In this document: positions 9,495-18,524 of the stretch, piece by piece
How the letters are laid out: each line of letters begins with the position of its first letter
How positions within the stretch are numbered: the stretch's first letter is position 1
Assembly (NCBI GenBank): GCA_000687975.1
Contig: JIAB01000001.1
Span: 2,766,001 to 2,830,000, forward strand
DNA length: 64,000 nt
Reading direction: 5' to 3'
From: Lachnospiraceae bacterium AC2031
GTDB lineage: Bacteria > Bacillota > Clostridia > Lachnospirales > Lachnospiraceae
Program-made: the position numbers and the translations under genes
Notes under the pieces: generated by a model
Told to the model about the DNA's origin: nothing
Databases searched by the model: none
The model's input: the letters and a program-made list of their open reading frames with translations, nothing else

Positions 9495-9559
9495 TTTACA
9501 AAAAATAAGTCATTTTTTACAAAATAAGTATGTTCTTTTTGTGCGATATAGTATATAAT
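9495..9559 (+). promoter_or_regulatory. Promoter region with direct repeats before the tubulin-like gene
   Basis: A perfect TATAAT lies at 9554-9559 with only a weak -35 match. Upstream are two direct copies of TTTACAAAA(AA)TAAGT at 9495-9510 and 9516-9529, spaced 21 bp start to start, two helical turns, as an activator-binding site might be. Function is inferred. Confidence 0.4.
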
Positions 9560-9608
9560 GGAAACGATTTATGTTCTGAGGGAGAGAGAGGAACAAAAGG
9601 AGACAGTA

Positions 9609-12101
9609 ATGATTTTTCTTGAAACACAGAAGGAAGAATTCTCAAAGCTTAAAGAGGTAAGTATTTTTGGCCAGCAGGAAGGCGGAGAGAAGATAAACGG
9701 TGATCTTCTTGTAGTTGGTCTCGGAGGCGTTGGTGGTAAGGTTGTCACACAGCTTAAAGCAATGCTTAGAGATGAGATCAATTCAGAGGATAATATTCAC
9801 TACCTTTTGATAGATTCAAATATTCCAGAGATGGAAGAGACTATAAAAGCAAGTCGTGATGGCGATGGACTGAATGCCCTGGAGGTTCTCAGTATCTATC
9901 GTCCTAATCTAGAAGACATTATGGAAAAGGGTTACAACAATCAGCCAGTTCAGCAGACACTGGCTAGATGGATGTCCCCAGATTTCCCTAAACTTCATAT
10001 AGGAACAGAAGGTGCTCAGGGTAACCGACAGGTTGGTAGACTTATGTTCTCTAATGCGTATGAGGATATGAGAATCCTTCTCTTTGAGAAGCTTGAGGAT
10101 CTCTACTGTGATTCTGTTCATAAACGTCTGGATATCATTATTGTATCAAGCACATGCGGTGGTACAGGTAGTGGTATCCTTGCTGATGTTACTTACAATA
10201 TCAAGGGCTATGCTAAATCAAGAAGATGGGAGAATGTCAGAGTAGGTGGATGCCTGCTTATGCCAGATACCCTCTTTGCGAATAAGTCAATATATGAAGA
10301 TGATGAGCTGAGAACTCTGCTTCTTGCAAATGGTCAGGCAACCATGATGGAAGTTTCTGATTATATTCAGGCTGGATATGAAGGCAAGAGTTATGTGTTC
10401 GAAAGTACAAATCACAGACTTCAGATGTGCGATAATATCTTTGATAGCTGTATGCTTGTATCAGGAAAGAAGGACGATCAGGGTTATATCCCTGAGGGTG
10501 TAATCTTCAGTGACGTAGCATACTTTCTATATAAGCTTGCACATAATAAATATATTGATGATGCTGATGAGAATGGCCGTCGTAAACTGCTTCGTGATTC
10601 ATTCTTTGAAAGAAGCAAGCTTGGTTATTTCAAGGTTGTAAATGAAGCTGATTACAAGATCCCTATTAAAGAGATTGAGAATATCATCGAGAAGTCAGTC
10701 TTCCAGGAAGCATATTCAAGAATGAATAAGATGCCTGATATGGACGACAAGATGAAGTCAGATATTCAGAGAACATTTGGCGAGATGCGTCGCTTCCTTG
10801 AAGGACAGCCTGGCGAAGAGATAGATCTTTCCATAAATGGTCTCATTAAGACAGGACAGTATCCTGCACCTGCATATAAGGATATCAAGAAGCGTGTTGA
10901 CAGACTTAGTTCAGCACTTCCACAGGCTCTTGGTTCTGTGAAGGCAGATATTCCTATCTTAGTTAAGTCACTTCGTATCAAGATGTCACAGGCACTTGAT
11001 GCTAACATAGAGAAGTACATGGCAGAGTTTGGACCTATGATCACAATGAAGATCATTGGTGCTGCAGGAATTGGTGGTTGTGAGAAGGATTGCAACATGG
11101 TAGAAGAGGTTAAATCTCTTGAGGCTATGCTCAATCGTTATACACCATCAAATGATTTTGAGGGAATTAAGGATTCAATCCTTTCTATAGTAAAGAGACG
11201 TCTGTTTGCATTTCCTTCTGCAAAGCGTGAGACTGAAAAGGGTTATCATGAGGCGTGCATCAAGAGTGCACTTGCGCAGGAAAGAAATATGCTGATGTCT
11301 GAGCTTAATTCACAGGATGTATTCGGTGACATCATCAGACAACTTCGTCAGAGAGCTGAACAGCTTAGCGATACATTTAGTCAGTTCAATCAGGATCTGG
11401 TAAATGCAGTTGAAGACTTAGCTATAGAGGGACGTAGAATAGTAGACTTTACTCTTAATGATGCTAAGAGACATGAGTTCCTTCCTTCAGACTATGTGAC
11501 TGAAGAACGTATAGAACAGTTCAGACAGGGACTTATTAAGATGATGGTTAGCCATGAGGCTGATATAAATGGTGACAGACTTGTTCCAGTAAGTACAGAG
11601 ATGGAGCATATCTACAAGAATCTTCTTCTTGGACTTGGCGTATATCCAAATGAGAAGGTTATCGCAGCTGCATTTGCAGATAAACATCCTACTATGCAGG
11701 ATATGAATGCGATGTTCGTTTCATTTGACAGCGAAGTAAGACGTGGAGTCATGAAGACTGCTGCCAGAGCATTTGTATCAAGTGCTATGGAGAAGACAGC
11801 GAAGAAGAAACTTTGTCTCTTGAAAGATGGCTTTAAGGCAAAGGTTATGAGTCAGAAGTACATATCACTTCCAGATTCAATGCCTCATTTCTCTTCAGCT
11901 ATGAAGGAGATACTTACTGCTGAACCATATAACGAAGCACCAGAGTCCATTACAACAAATATCGGTGAGCAGGTTATCACAATGGATAACTTCTACTCAG
12001 GAGTTCGAATGAATATGCTTGAGTGTGCTACTGAGATGGAAACTGCCTATGGAATGGTAACTTCAAGCGGCTCATACATGGGCCTTCATACACACGCGTA
12101 A
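9609..12101 (+). CDS. Large tubulin/FtsZ-like GTPase (Tubulin_2-type)
   Basis: The 830-residue protein starts with a Rossmann-like strand and loop, LLVVGLGGVGGKVV (residues 33-46), and YLLIDSN. It has the tubulin/FtsZ phosphate-binding signature as STCGGTGSG (residues 181-189), close to the canonical GGGTGTG. That order and spacing match the bacterial tubulin-like family seen in actinobacteria and clostridia, whose members are far longer than FtsZ. The remaining ~500 residues are mostly helical and acidic/basic mixed, with no membrane segment, so it is probably cytoplasmic. GTP-dependent polymerisation is inferred, not shown. The start at 9609 has AAGGAG six bases upstream; an in-frame ATG at 9558 lies within the -10 region and is rejected. 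Followed by a hairpin and a new promoter, so it may be transcribed separately from the ABC genes. Confidence 0.85.
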   Translation: MIFLETQKEEFSKLKEVSIFGQQEGGEKINGDLLVVGLGGVGGKVVTQLKAMLRDEINSEDNIHYLLIDSNIPEMEETIKASRDGDGLNALEVLSIYRPNLEDIMEKGYNNQPVQQTLARWMSPDFPKLHIGTEGAQGNRQVGRLMFSNAYEDMRILLFEKLEDLYCDSVHKRLDIIIVSSTCGGTGSGILADVTYNIKGYAKSRRWENVRVGGCLLMPDTLFANKSIYEDDELRTLLLANGQATMMEVSDYIQAGYEGKSYVFESTNHRLQMCDNIFDSCMLVSGKKDDQGYIPEGVIFSDVAYFLYKLAHNKYIDDADENGRRKLLRDSFFERSKLGYFKVVNEADYKIPIKEIENIIEKSVFQEAYSRMNKMPDMDDKMKSDIQRTFGEMRRFLEGQPGEEIDLSINGLIKTGQYPAPAYKDIKKRVDRLSSALPQALGSVKADIPILVKSLRIKMSQALDANIEKYMAEFGPMITMKIIGAAGIGGCEKDCNMVEEVKSLEAMLNRYTPSNDFEGIKDSILSIVKRRLFAFPSAKRETEKGYHEACIKSALAQERNMLMSELNSQDVFGDIIRQLRQRAEQLSDTFSQFNQDLVNAVEDLAIEGRRIVDFTLNDAKRHEFLPSDYVTEERIEQFRQGLIKMMVSHEADINGDRLVPVSTEMEHIYKNLLLGLGVYPNEKVIAAAFADKHPTMQDMNAMFVSFDSEVRRGVMKTAARAFVSSAMEKTAKKKLCLLKDGFKAKVMSQKYISLPDSMPHFSSAMKEILTAEPYNEAPESITTNIGEQVITMDNFYSGVRMNMLECATEMETAYGMVTSSGSYMGLHTHA

Positions 12102-12106
12102 GTCAT

Positions 12107-12136
12107 GAGACAGGTATGCATTAGTGTATCTGTCTC
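12107..12136 (+). terminator. Hairpin after the tubulin-like gene, possible weak terminator
   Basis: GAGACAG pairs with CTGTCTC and the stem can extend inward, six bases past the stop codon. The following TTATTATG is only partly T-rich, so termination may be incomplete. Confidence 0.45.
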
Positions 12137-12148
12137 TTATTATGTTCA

Positions 12149-12177
12149 TTGCCTAGTATATGGGCTTATGGTATAAT
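12149..12177 (+). promoter_or_regulatory. Candidate promoter of the ABC/methyltransferase/radical SAM operon
   Basis: TTGCCT, a 17-base spacer and TATAAT lie 52 bp upstream of the first ABC exporter gene. Confidence 0.6.
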
Positions 12178-12229
12178 GTCTGATTAGTGTTTTGACATTT
12201 GTCAGACAAATAACTTTAAGGATTGATTG

Positions 12230-13864
12230 ATGAGGGACATTATTAAAATAACTAAAAAGTACTTTAAAAATCCTCTCTTTTATATTCTGGCACTTATATT
12301 TACTACATTTCAGGGAATCTCAGAGATTATTCTTCCAAGATATATGGGAGACATAGTCAATAAGGGTATAATGACTAGAAATCTGGATGTGGTATATAGC
12401 ATAGGGGCAAAGATGCTTATCTTCACTGTAATACTAGGAGTGAGCGGTTATCTGTCCTTTATTTTTAAAAATATAGCGGTTCTAAGATTCGGAAATGAGA
12501 CAAGAACGAAGCTTTATGATAAGGTAACGAAGCTGAACTATAAGACGGTTAAGGATATTGGCGGCGGCTCCGTTATTACCAGATTAACAGGGGATGTTGA
12601 GAAAGTAATCTCAGTTATTAAGGTTACTATAGATCTTATATATAAGCCACTTCTTTTGGCAGTAGGTGGTTTTATTATGATATTCCGTATAAACCTTAAT
12701 TTCGCATTTGTATTCTTAGCATTTATAATTATTCAGATTATTATCATATATATATTTATACATAAATCTGCTCCAATGTTTATGAAGGTACAGCTTAAGA
12801 TAGACGCAATCAATGCAAAGCTTCAGTCTGTACTTCGTAGTATGAGACTTATTAAGTCATCTACTACTGAGAGCTTCGAGGAAAGCTCCTTCGAGGGCAA
12901 GAATAAAGAACTGTATAGCAGCAATATATCGGTTCTTTCACTTATGAGCGCTCTTAATCCTATAGTAATGTTTATTATGAATATAACTATAGTAGTTATC
13001 GTTGTAATGATTGGATATCAGAGCAAGGATAATAGTACCACTATCGGAAATGTCATGATGTCCATTACTTATGCTGAGCAGATTCTTATGTCTATAATGA
13101 TCAGCTCAAATCTTGCTCGTACTATTTCAGAGATTTCGCCTTCACTTAAGAGACTTCTTGAGATAGATGAGGCTGAGCTTCCTGCAAATGGAACGAAGAG
13201 CCTTGAAAAGGTTGAGACTATTGAACTAAAGTCTGTAACCAAGTCTTATGTTGAGAATCGACCAGTTGTAGAAAACCTAAATCTTACACTTAAAAAGGGT
13301 GAGAGAATAGCTGTTGTAGGTGGAACGTCAGGTGGTAAGTCAACACTTGCTATGCTTGCGTCAGGTCTTACAGAAGCTACATCTGGTGAGGTTAAGGTAA
13401 ATGGTACACCAATTGCTGATTATGATAAGCAGACACTTCGTCAGCATATTGCAATTGTAGGTGCATATAATAACTCTATCTACAGTGGTACATATATAGA
13501 TAATATATCTCTCGGAAGAGATATTGATAGAGATGCAGTAGTGAAGGCTGCTAAGGCAGCTGAGATAGATGAGTTTATATCATCACTTGATTATGGTTAT
13601 GATTCACTGGCTTATTCCAGTGGAAATACTATATCCGGCGGACAGAGACAGCGTCTTATGATTGCAAGAGCCCTGGCCGCATCGCCAGATGTACTTATAC
13701 TTGATGACAGTACTTCTTCCCTTGACTATTCAACAGAGAAGAAGGTGCTGGATAATATAGCAAGAGAATATGCTGGTATAACACTCATACTTATTACTGA
13801 AAGGGCGGGTAGTGCTGCCAGCTGTGATAAGTCCTATACTTTGGAGAAAGGAGGACTTGTCTAA
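12230..13864 (+). CDS. ABC exporter subunit 1 (TMD-NBD fusion, degenerate Walker B/H-loop)
   Basis: A 544-residue type IV exporter half: six membrane helices (about residues 15-300) joined to a nucleotide-binding domain. In the latter, Walker A is GGTSGGKS (K370), the signature is the canonical SGGQ (469-472), Walker B ends D492-D493 instead of Asp-Glu, and the H-loop position is Glu524 (LITERAG) in place of His. This subunit therefore gives a good signature motif but a non-catalytic Walker B. The ATG at 12230 sits behind AAGGA; a TTG one codon earlier is possible. Its TAATG end overlaps the next gene by one base, so the two subunits are translationally coupled and should form a heterodimer. 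Confidence 0.93.
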   Translation: MRDIIKITKKYFKNPLFYILALIFTTFQGISEIILPRYMGDIVNKGIMTRNLDVVYSIGAKMLIFTVILGVSGYLSFIFKNIAVLRFGNETRTKLYDKVTKLNYKTVKDIGGGSVITRLTGDVEKVISVIKVTIDLIYKPLLLAVGGFIMIFRINLNFAFVFLAFIIIQIIIIYIFIHKSAPMFMKVQLKIDAINAKLQSVLRSMRLIKSSTTESFEESSFEGKNKELYSSNISVLSLMSALNPIVMFIMNITIVVIVVMIGYQSKDNSTTIGNVMMSITYAEQILMSIMISSNLARTISEISPSLKRLLEIDEAELPANGTKSLEKVETIELKSVTKSYVENRPVVENLNLTLKKGERIAVVGGTSGGKSTLAMLASGLTEATSGEVKVNGTPIADYDKQTLRQHIAIVGAYNNSIYSGTYIDNISLGRDIDRDAVVKAAKAAEIDEFISSLDYGYDSLAYSSGNTISGGQRQRLMIARALAASPDVLILDDSTSSLDYSTEKKVLDNIAREYAGITLILITERAGSAASCDKSYTLEKGGLV

Positions 13865-15675
13865 TGCCAACAGAAGCACCACCATTAGAGAAAAGAAGCC
13901 CAGAAGACACTCGTAAGATAATTGCGAGAATCTCGAAGTTTGTATTTAAATGGAAGAAGCAGTGCATCATTCTGATAGCAGCTATCCTCCTGACTATTGC
14001 CTGCCAGCTTATAGTACCTATACTTGTACAGAAGGCAATAAACTGTCTTATATATAGAACAGACAGTACATTTGTTCAGGACCTTACTAAAGTGGTTACA
14101 GCCTTAGTAATGGTATTTATCATGAACTCAATTATTGAATATGTAAAAAATGTCAGTGCTATGCAGCTTTCTGAGAACCTGAGTCTTGAAATGCGTCGTG
14201 ACCTTTTTGAAAGGGTGATACATGCACCTCTTTCATATCTTGATACACATAGTTATGGAGATATAATGAGCCGACTTACAAATGATTCTCAGAGGGTAAG
14301 TACAGTTGCACAGGTTCTTGAAGAGTTTATGTCGAAGATAATAGTCATCATAGGATGTGCTATCATCATGCTTTCGAAGAACTGGAAACTTGCACTTATC
14401 TCAATCGTTACGGCACTTGTTACGACTATCATCTCTGGTATCATTTCCGGAAAGATGAGAAATTACTTCATGAGACAGACTATGGCTCTTGGCTCAATGA
14501 ATGGTCATCTTGAAGAGTCGGTTAAGAACTTCCGTACTATGGAAACTTTTGGTATCGGCGATTATACAAGTAAGACTATGGCAAAGAAGAGTCAGGAATA
14601 TACAGACGTATGTATCAAGTCTAGTATGTTTAGTGCTATCATCAACCCTATCATGCTTGTTCTGGGAAATCTCAGTTTTATGATAACGGTTGTAGTCGGA
14701 GGACATTTTGCTATAGAAGATGTGATTACTATAGGTGTTCTTCAAGCAGTAATCATGTACTCGAAGCAGTTTATGGATTCTGTATATAGCTTCGGAAATG
14801 TTATGATTCAGACTCAAAGCTTTCTCGCAAGTGCAGAGAGAGTATTTGAACTTATTGATATGGATATAGAAGATACAGGAGAGAACTCTCGTCTTGTAAA
14901 GCAGGGCGAAGAAGAAAAACTCCTGGAAGGAGTTCCTGAAAGAGGAGTTGCTTATAAGGATGTAACTTTCTCGTATGATGGAACTAAGACAGTTGTTGAT
15001 GATATAACACTGTCTCTGGAAGGCGGAAAGACTGCAGCTCTCGTGGGAGCTACAGGAGCCGGCAAGACAACACTTACAAGTCTTCTTCTTAAGTTCTATG
15101 ATACCTACGAAGGTGATATCTTCGTAGATGGAGTAAACCTAAAGGACTATTCATTAGAAGAAACCAGAAATATGGTTACTGTAGTTCTGCAGGATTCAAA
15201 ACTTGTTGATGGTACTATTGCAGAAAATATTCTGTATGGTGCAACAGATAAGACTGAAGAAGACACTCTTCATTTAGCGGAGCGTATGGGGATACTTCCG
15301 CTTATTGAGAAACTTCCTGATGGAATGGATACTGTAACGTCTGATGATGATGAAACCATAAGCGAAGGAATGAGACAGATTATAGGTCTTGCCAGAGCGG
15401 TCATAAGAGAGCCTAGAATCCTTATAATGGACGAGGCGCTTAGCGCTGTGGATCCTTTGACAGAACAGATGGTGAGGAGTAATATATTCAGTATTGTACC
15501 AGATGCTACGATACTGGTTATTGCACACAGACTTAAGAGTACAGAAACAATTGATAAGATTATCGTAATGAAGGATGGTAATGTAGTCGAAGAAGGTTCA
15601 TTTGAAGAACTTATGGAGACAAGGGGAGAGTACCACAGACTATATACCAGTCAGCAGAGTGGTAATGAGATATAA
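13864..15675 (+). CDS. ABC exporter subunit 2 (TMD-NBD fusion, degenerate signature)
   Basis: A 603-residue exporter half with a ~35-residue N-terminal extension, six membrane helices and a C-terminal ATPase domain. Walker A is GATGAGKT (K401), Walker B ends MDEA with the catalytic Glu524, and the H-loop is AHRLKS with His555. The signature is SEGM (500-503) instead of SGGQ. This is the mirror image of subunit 1, so the pair would form one competent and one degenerate ATP site, as in BmrCD and TM287/288-type heterodimeric multidrug or peptide exporters. The cargo is unknown; association with a methyltransferase and a radical SAM gene suggests an exported modified small molecule or lipid (inference). 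Confidence 0.94.
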   Translation: MPTEAPPLEKRSPEDTRKIIARISKFVFKWKKQCIILIAAILLTIACQLIVPILVQKAINCLIYRTDSTFVQDLTKVVTALVMVFIMNSIIEYVKNVSAMQLSENLSLEMRRDLFERVIHAPLSYLDTHSYGDIMSRLTNDSQRVSTVAQVLEEFMSKIIVIIGCAIIMLSKNWKLALISIVTALVTTIISGIISGKMRNYFMRQTMALGSMNGHLEESVKNFRTMETFGIGDYTSKTMAKKSQEYTDVCIKSSMFSAIINPIMLVLGNLSFMITVVVGGHFAIEDVITIGVLQAVIMYSKQFMDSVYSFGNVMIQTQSFLASAERVFELIDMDIEDTGENSRLVKQGEEEKLLEGVPERGVAYKDVTFSYDGTKTVVDDITLSLEGGKTAALVGATGAGKTTLTSLLLKFYDTYEGDIFVDGVNLKDYSLEETRNMVTVVLQDSKLVDGTIAENILYGATDKTEEDTLHLAERMGILPLIEKLPDGMDTVTSDDDETISEGMRQIIGLARAVIREPRILIMDEALSAVDPLTEQMVRSNIFSIVPDATILVIAHRLKSTETIDKIIVMKDGNVVEEGSFEELMETRGEYHRLYTSQQSGNEI

Positions 15676-15694
15676 AAGGAAAGGATAAGGAAAA

Positions 15695-17911
15695 ATGGAA
15701 CAGGATAAAAATCCCGTAGTACTTAGGATTGAAGATCAGCAGTCACTGATCCACCTGGGAAGCCTGGACTCATTTGATATCACTGAAGGTGGTACAGATG
15801 CAGCCAAAGCAATCCTGAGTTATTTTGACAACGGAAAGAAGAAAGAGCTTGAGAAAGCAATCTCTATATATGAAGAGATTATTCCAAATGAAAACTTCGG
15901 TGGTGAATATACAGCACTTGAGTGGCTCTGTAGATTCTTTCTTGCACCTGAGCCAGCCCAGAAGGATCTTCTGGCACAGCCTTTTACTAAGGCTTTTTAT
16001 GAGATGATGTCTCAGGATGATTTCAAGAATCTGAAGCTTTATCTTCAGTATAAGTATCATATCAAGGAGTATGGCCCTGGAGATAACACTGAGATTAAGG
16101 CTCAGATGAGATTCCTGGAAGACTTCATTCTATTTAACAATCCTGACCGTGAACGTTGGGAGTCAACTCGTGAGAATCTGGAAAGATTTCCACTTGCTGA
16201 GGGTATGACTATCGCAGACGTTGGTTCTGGTCCAGGATACTATTCATTTAAGTTCGCAGATATTGTTGGGGATAATGGTAAGGTATATGCAATCGAGACC
16301 AACCCTAAGCATCTAGATTTCCTTCATGATTATATAAAGGAAAATGAGATAAATAACGTAGAAGTTGTTGAAAGCTCCTTCGAAGGTATAGGACTTTCTT
16401 CAGATGTACGTGTTGATGTAGTGTATGTTTGCTCTCTATTCCATAATGTTTATGCAGCATTTACAGATGGAGAAAGAGAAGAGTTTATCGGAAGTATCAG
16501 AACAGCACTTAATGATGGTGGACAGCTTATAGTTGTAGATAATGACCTTGTTACAGGACAGAATCTTCCATACCATGGACCATATATTAGTAAGGACCTG
16601 ATCATATCACAGCTTTACTACTATGGCTTTAAGCTAAAGGATGCATTCCAGTTTACTCCACAGAGATACGCTCTTGTATTTGATAAGGTTGAAGTACCAG
16701 CTGGTACTCCAGAAAAACCAGCATTAGCAGATAATGAGATATTTGTTGATTCAAATGTATCTCTTGCAAGATATAGAATTATCGGAACATCGACTTCAGG
16801 TTATACCGTAAGAGGTAAGAAACCTGGACGTAAGATGTACGAAGGAATCACCGAGAATGATGAGAAGAAGCTTCTTGAGGCTCGTGCAGGATTTGAAGAG
16901 CTCTGGCCTAAGGAGAGAATCGGTGATGATTATACAGCTCTTATGTGGTGTATAGATTACTTCCTTGCTGATGATGCAAAGCGTAAGGAAATGACTGAAG
17001 ATCCACTTGTAGAAATGTATGCTGATTTCTTCTGCGGAAATGATTTTGACAGAATAAAGCAGTATCTGAAGTATAAGTTCCATCTTGAGAAGCCAGATCC
17101 AGTAGATGCATCTATAGAAGCTTCATTTGACTATGATGGTAAGGACTTCTCCATAGGTACGATTAATAACTGGAATGAGTATCTGATATTCAACAATCCA
17201 TATCGTAAGTTATGGGAGAAGACAGATGAAATGTGTAAGTTCTTCGATATCAAAGAAGGAGAACATATTGCAGATATCGGCTGCGGTAGTGGTTTCTTCA
17301 CTTGGTACTTCTCAAAGCAGGTTGGACCCAAGGGTAAGGTTTATGCTACAGAGCTGAATAAGGATGCCATCAAGTATGTAGATGATCTCATCGAGAAGTA
17401 TGGCGTTAAGAATATTAAGACTATTGTTACTAAGATGAACAAGTCAGGTCTTAACAATAACAGTGTTGATACAATATTTATGTGTTCTATGTATCATGCT
17501 GCTTATATCACAGATATTGAGTTCGTTAAGGATTCATTTGTCGATACACTTCATAAAGCCCTGAAGCCGGGCGGTCGTATCATTATAGTAGATAACAATG
17601 TAACTGCACCTGGAGTTCCTTCATATTATGGACCAGGTATCAGTCCAGATCTACTGATACAGCAGCTTAAGTATTATGGTTTCAATCTCGTGGATAGATT
17701 TGAAATGATTCCGCAGAGATTTGCGTTGATCCTGGAAGAGGATCCAAATTACACAGGACCAAAGAATGGCGGAAAGGACGAATATGGAAGAGATAAAGAT
17801 ACAAAGCAGAAATCATCTCGAAGCAGGAAGCGCGGAAGGAGAAAGTCCGAGGATCCTATGCAGCACGAGGGGCAAGAGCCTGATATGTTCTATGATAGAA
17901 AAAAGAAGTAA
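15695..17911 (+). CDS. Tandem-duplicated SAM-dependent methyltransferase
   Basis: The 738-residue protein holds two copies of a ~350-residue unit. Each has an N-terminal helical part (YTALEWLCRFFLA versus YTALMWCIDYFLA, later LYLQYKYHI versus QYLKYKFHL), an ILFNNP or LIFNNP linker and a class I methyltransferase domain. Motif I is ADVGSGPGYYS near residue 170 in the first half and ADIGCGSGFFT near 525 in the second, each followed by GKVYAIE or GKVYATE. Both halves keep a VVDN/IVDN motif and the tail PQRYALV/PQRFALI, so both may bind SAM. The C-terminus is a basic tail (SRSRKRGRRK) that could contact nucleic acid or membrane. Substrate unknown. Good AAGGA ribosome site; 19 bp behind the exporter gene. 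Confidence 0.85.
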   Translation: MEQDKNPVVLRIEDQQSLIHLGSLDSFDITEGGTDAAKAILSYFDNGKKKELEKAISIYEEIIPNENFGGEYTALEWLCRFFLAPEPAQKDLLAQPFTKAFYEMMSQDDFKNLKLYLQYKYHIKEYGPGDNTEIKAQMRFLEDFILFNNPDRERWESTRENLERFPLAEGMTIADVGSGPGYYSFKFADIVGDNGKVYAIETNPKHLDFLHDYIKENEINNVEVVESSFEGIGLSSDVRVDVVYVCSLFHNVYAAFTDGEREEFIGSIRTALNDGGQLIVVDNDLVTGQNLPYHGPYISKDLIISQLYYYGFKLKDAFQFTPQRYALVFDKVEVPAGTPEKPALADNEIFVDSNVSLARYRIIGTSTSGYTVRGKKPGRKMYEGITENDEKKLLEARAGFEELWPKERIGDDYTALMWCIDYFLADDAKRKEMTEDPLVEMYADFFCGNDFDRIKQYLKYKFHLEKPDPVDASIEASFDYDGKDFSIGTINNWNEYLIFNNPYRKLWEKTDEMCKFFDIKEGEHIADIGCGSGFFTWYFSKQVGPKGKVYATELNKDAIKYVDDLIEKYGVKNIKTIVTKMNKSGLNNNSVDTIFMCSMYHAAYITDIEFVKDSFVDTLHKALKPGGRIIIVDNNVTAPGVPSYYGPGISPDLLIQQLKYYGFNLVDRFEMIPQRFALILEEDPNYTGPKNGGKDEYGRDKDTKQKSSRSRKRGRRKSEDPMQHEGQEPDMFYDRKKK

Positions 17912-18500
17912 TACAGGAGGTCAGGCAGAAGGTATAATTGCTGATATCAGTACCAAGAGCTTTACCAAGAGACCTGCACTTCAGTCGGGTCCACTTGTAT
18001 CTATCTTTAACTTCATGAACAATGCAGTGTTTGTTAATAACAAACCTGGAAATGTATATAAATGTGATGCAGCCTTTCTACTACTTGTAAAAAGTTCATT
18101 TAGATGGGTTGTATCTGGAACTTCAAGAGTTCTGTACTTCGCTAACAAGAAGCTAGTTGCTGAGTCAGAGAAGAAGGAGTTCCCAAGAGTAGGACTTCAA
18201 CCTACATATGAACCTGTGCTTAGTGACATCTATAAAGTTGAAAAGGGTGAGAATGCATTTTTCTTATGCAGCAAAGCTCTTACTGATGCAATCGGTTCTG
18301 AAGGAATCGAGAAGGCACTTCAGGATGCCACATCGCAGGATGACTGGATGAGACGTGTAGAAGAGATGGCAGGCGATACAGACTTCGCAGCTCAGGCTAT
18401 AATCCTGCCAGAACAGAGACGTGCACCTATACTTAGTATAGCGATCATCGCACTGCTCATCATTGCTATAATATTGTTAGTAATACTTATATTTAAATAA
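17892..18500 (+). CDS. Tail-anchored protein resembling a PP2C phosphatase without metal ligands
   Basis: A ~202-residue protein with a C-terminal membrane helix (residues ~178-201). The central part resembles the second half of PP2C phosphatases: SGTSRVLYF (76-84) where active enzymes have GDSRxY, and KGENAFFLCSKALTDAI (118-134) where they have GDxxLLCSDGLTD. The metal-binding Asp residues are thus Thr77 and Lys128, so catalysis looks unlikely and the protein may be a binding or scaffold module. This assignment is by eye and moderate. The start is uncertain: ATG 17892 overlaps the methyltransferase end by 20 bases; the longer frame from 17766 lies inside that gene; a strong AGGAGG at 17917 has no ATG after it. 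It lies 24 bp before the radical SAM gene. Confidence 0.6.
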   Translation: MIEKRSNTGGQAEGIIADISTKSFTKRPALQSGPLVSIFNFMNNAVFVNNKPGNVYKCDAAFLLLVKSSFRWVVSGTSRVLYFANKKLVAESEKKEFPRVGLQPTYEPVLSDIYKVEKGENAFFLCSKALTDAIGSEGIEKALQDATSQDDWMRRVEEMAGDTDFAAQAIILPEQRRAPILSIAIIALLIIAIILLVILIFK

Positions 18501-18524
18501 AATATCTAGGGGAGGATATTTAAA

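Noticed and set aside
12104-12229. RiPP precursor peptide gene before the exporter/radical SAM operon
   Set aside because: No short ORF with a ribosome site and leader/core layout was found here or in the other gaps of the operon.
17766-17891. Longer N-terminus for the PP2C-like protein
   Set aside because: This part lies inside the methyltransferase gene's basic C-terminal tail in another frame and has no ribosome site.
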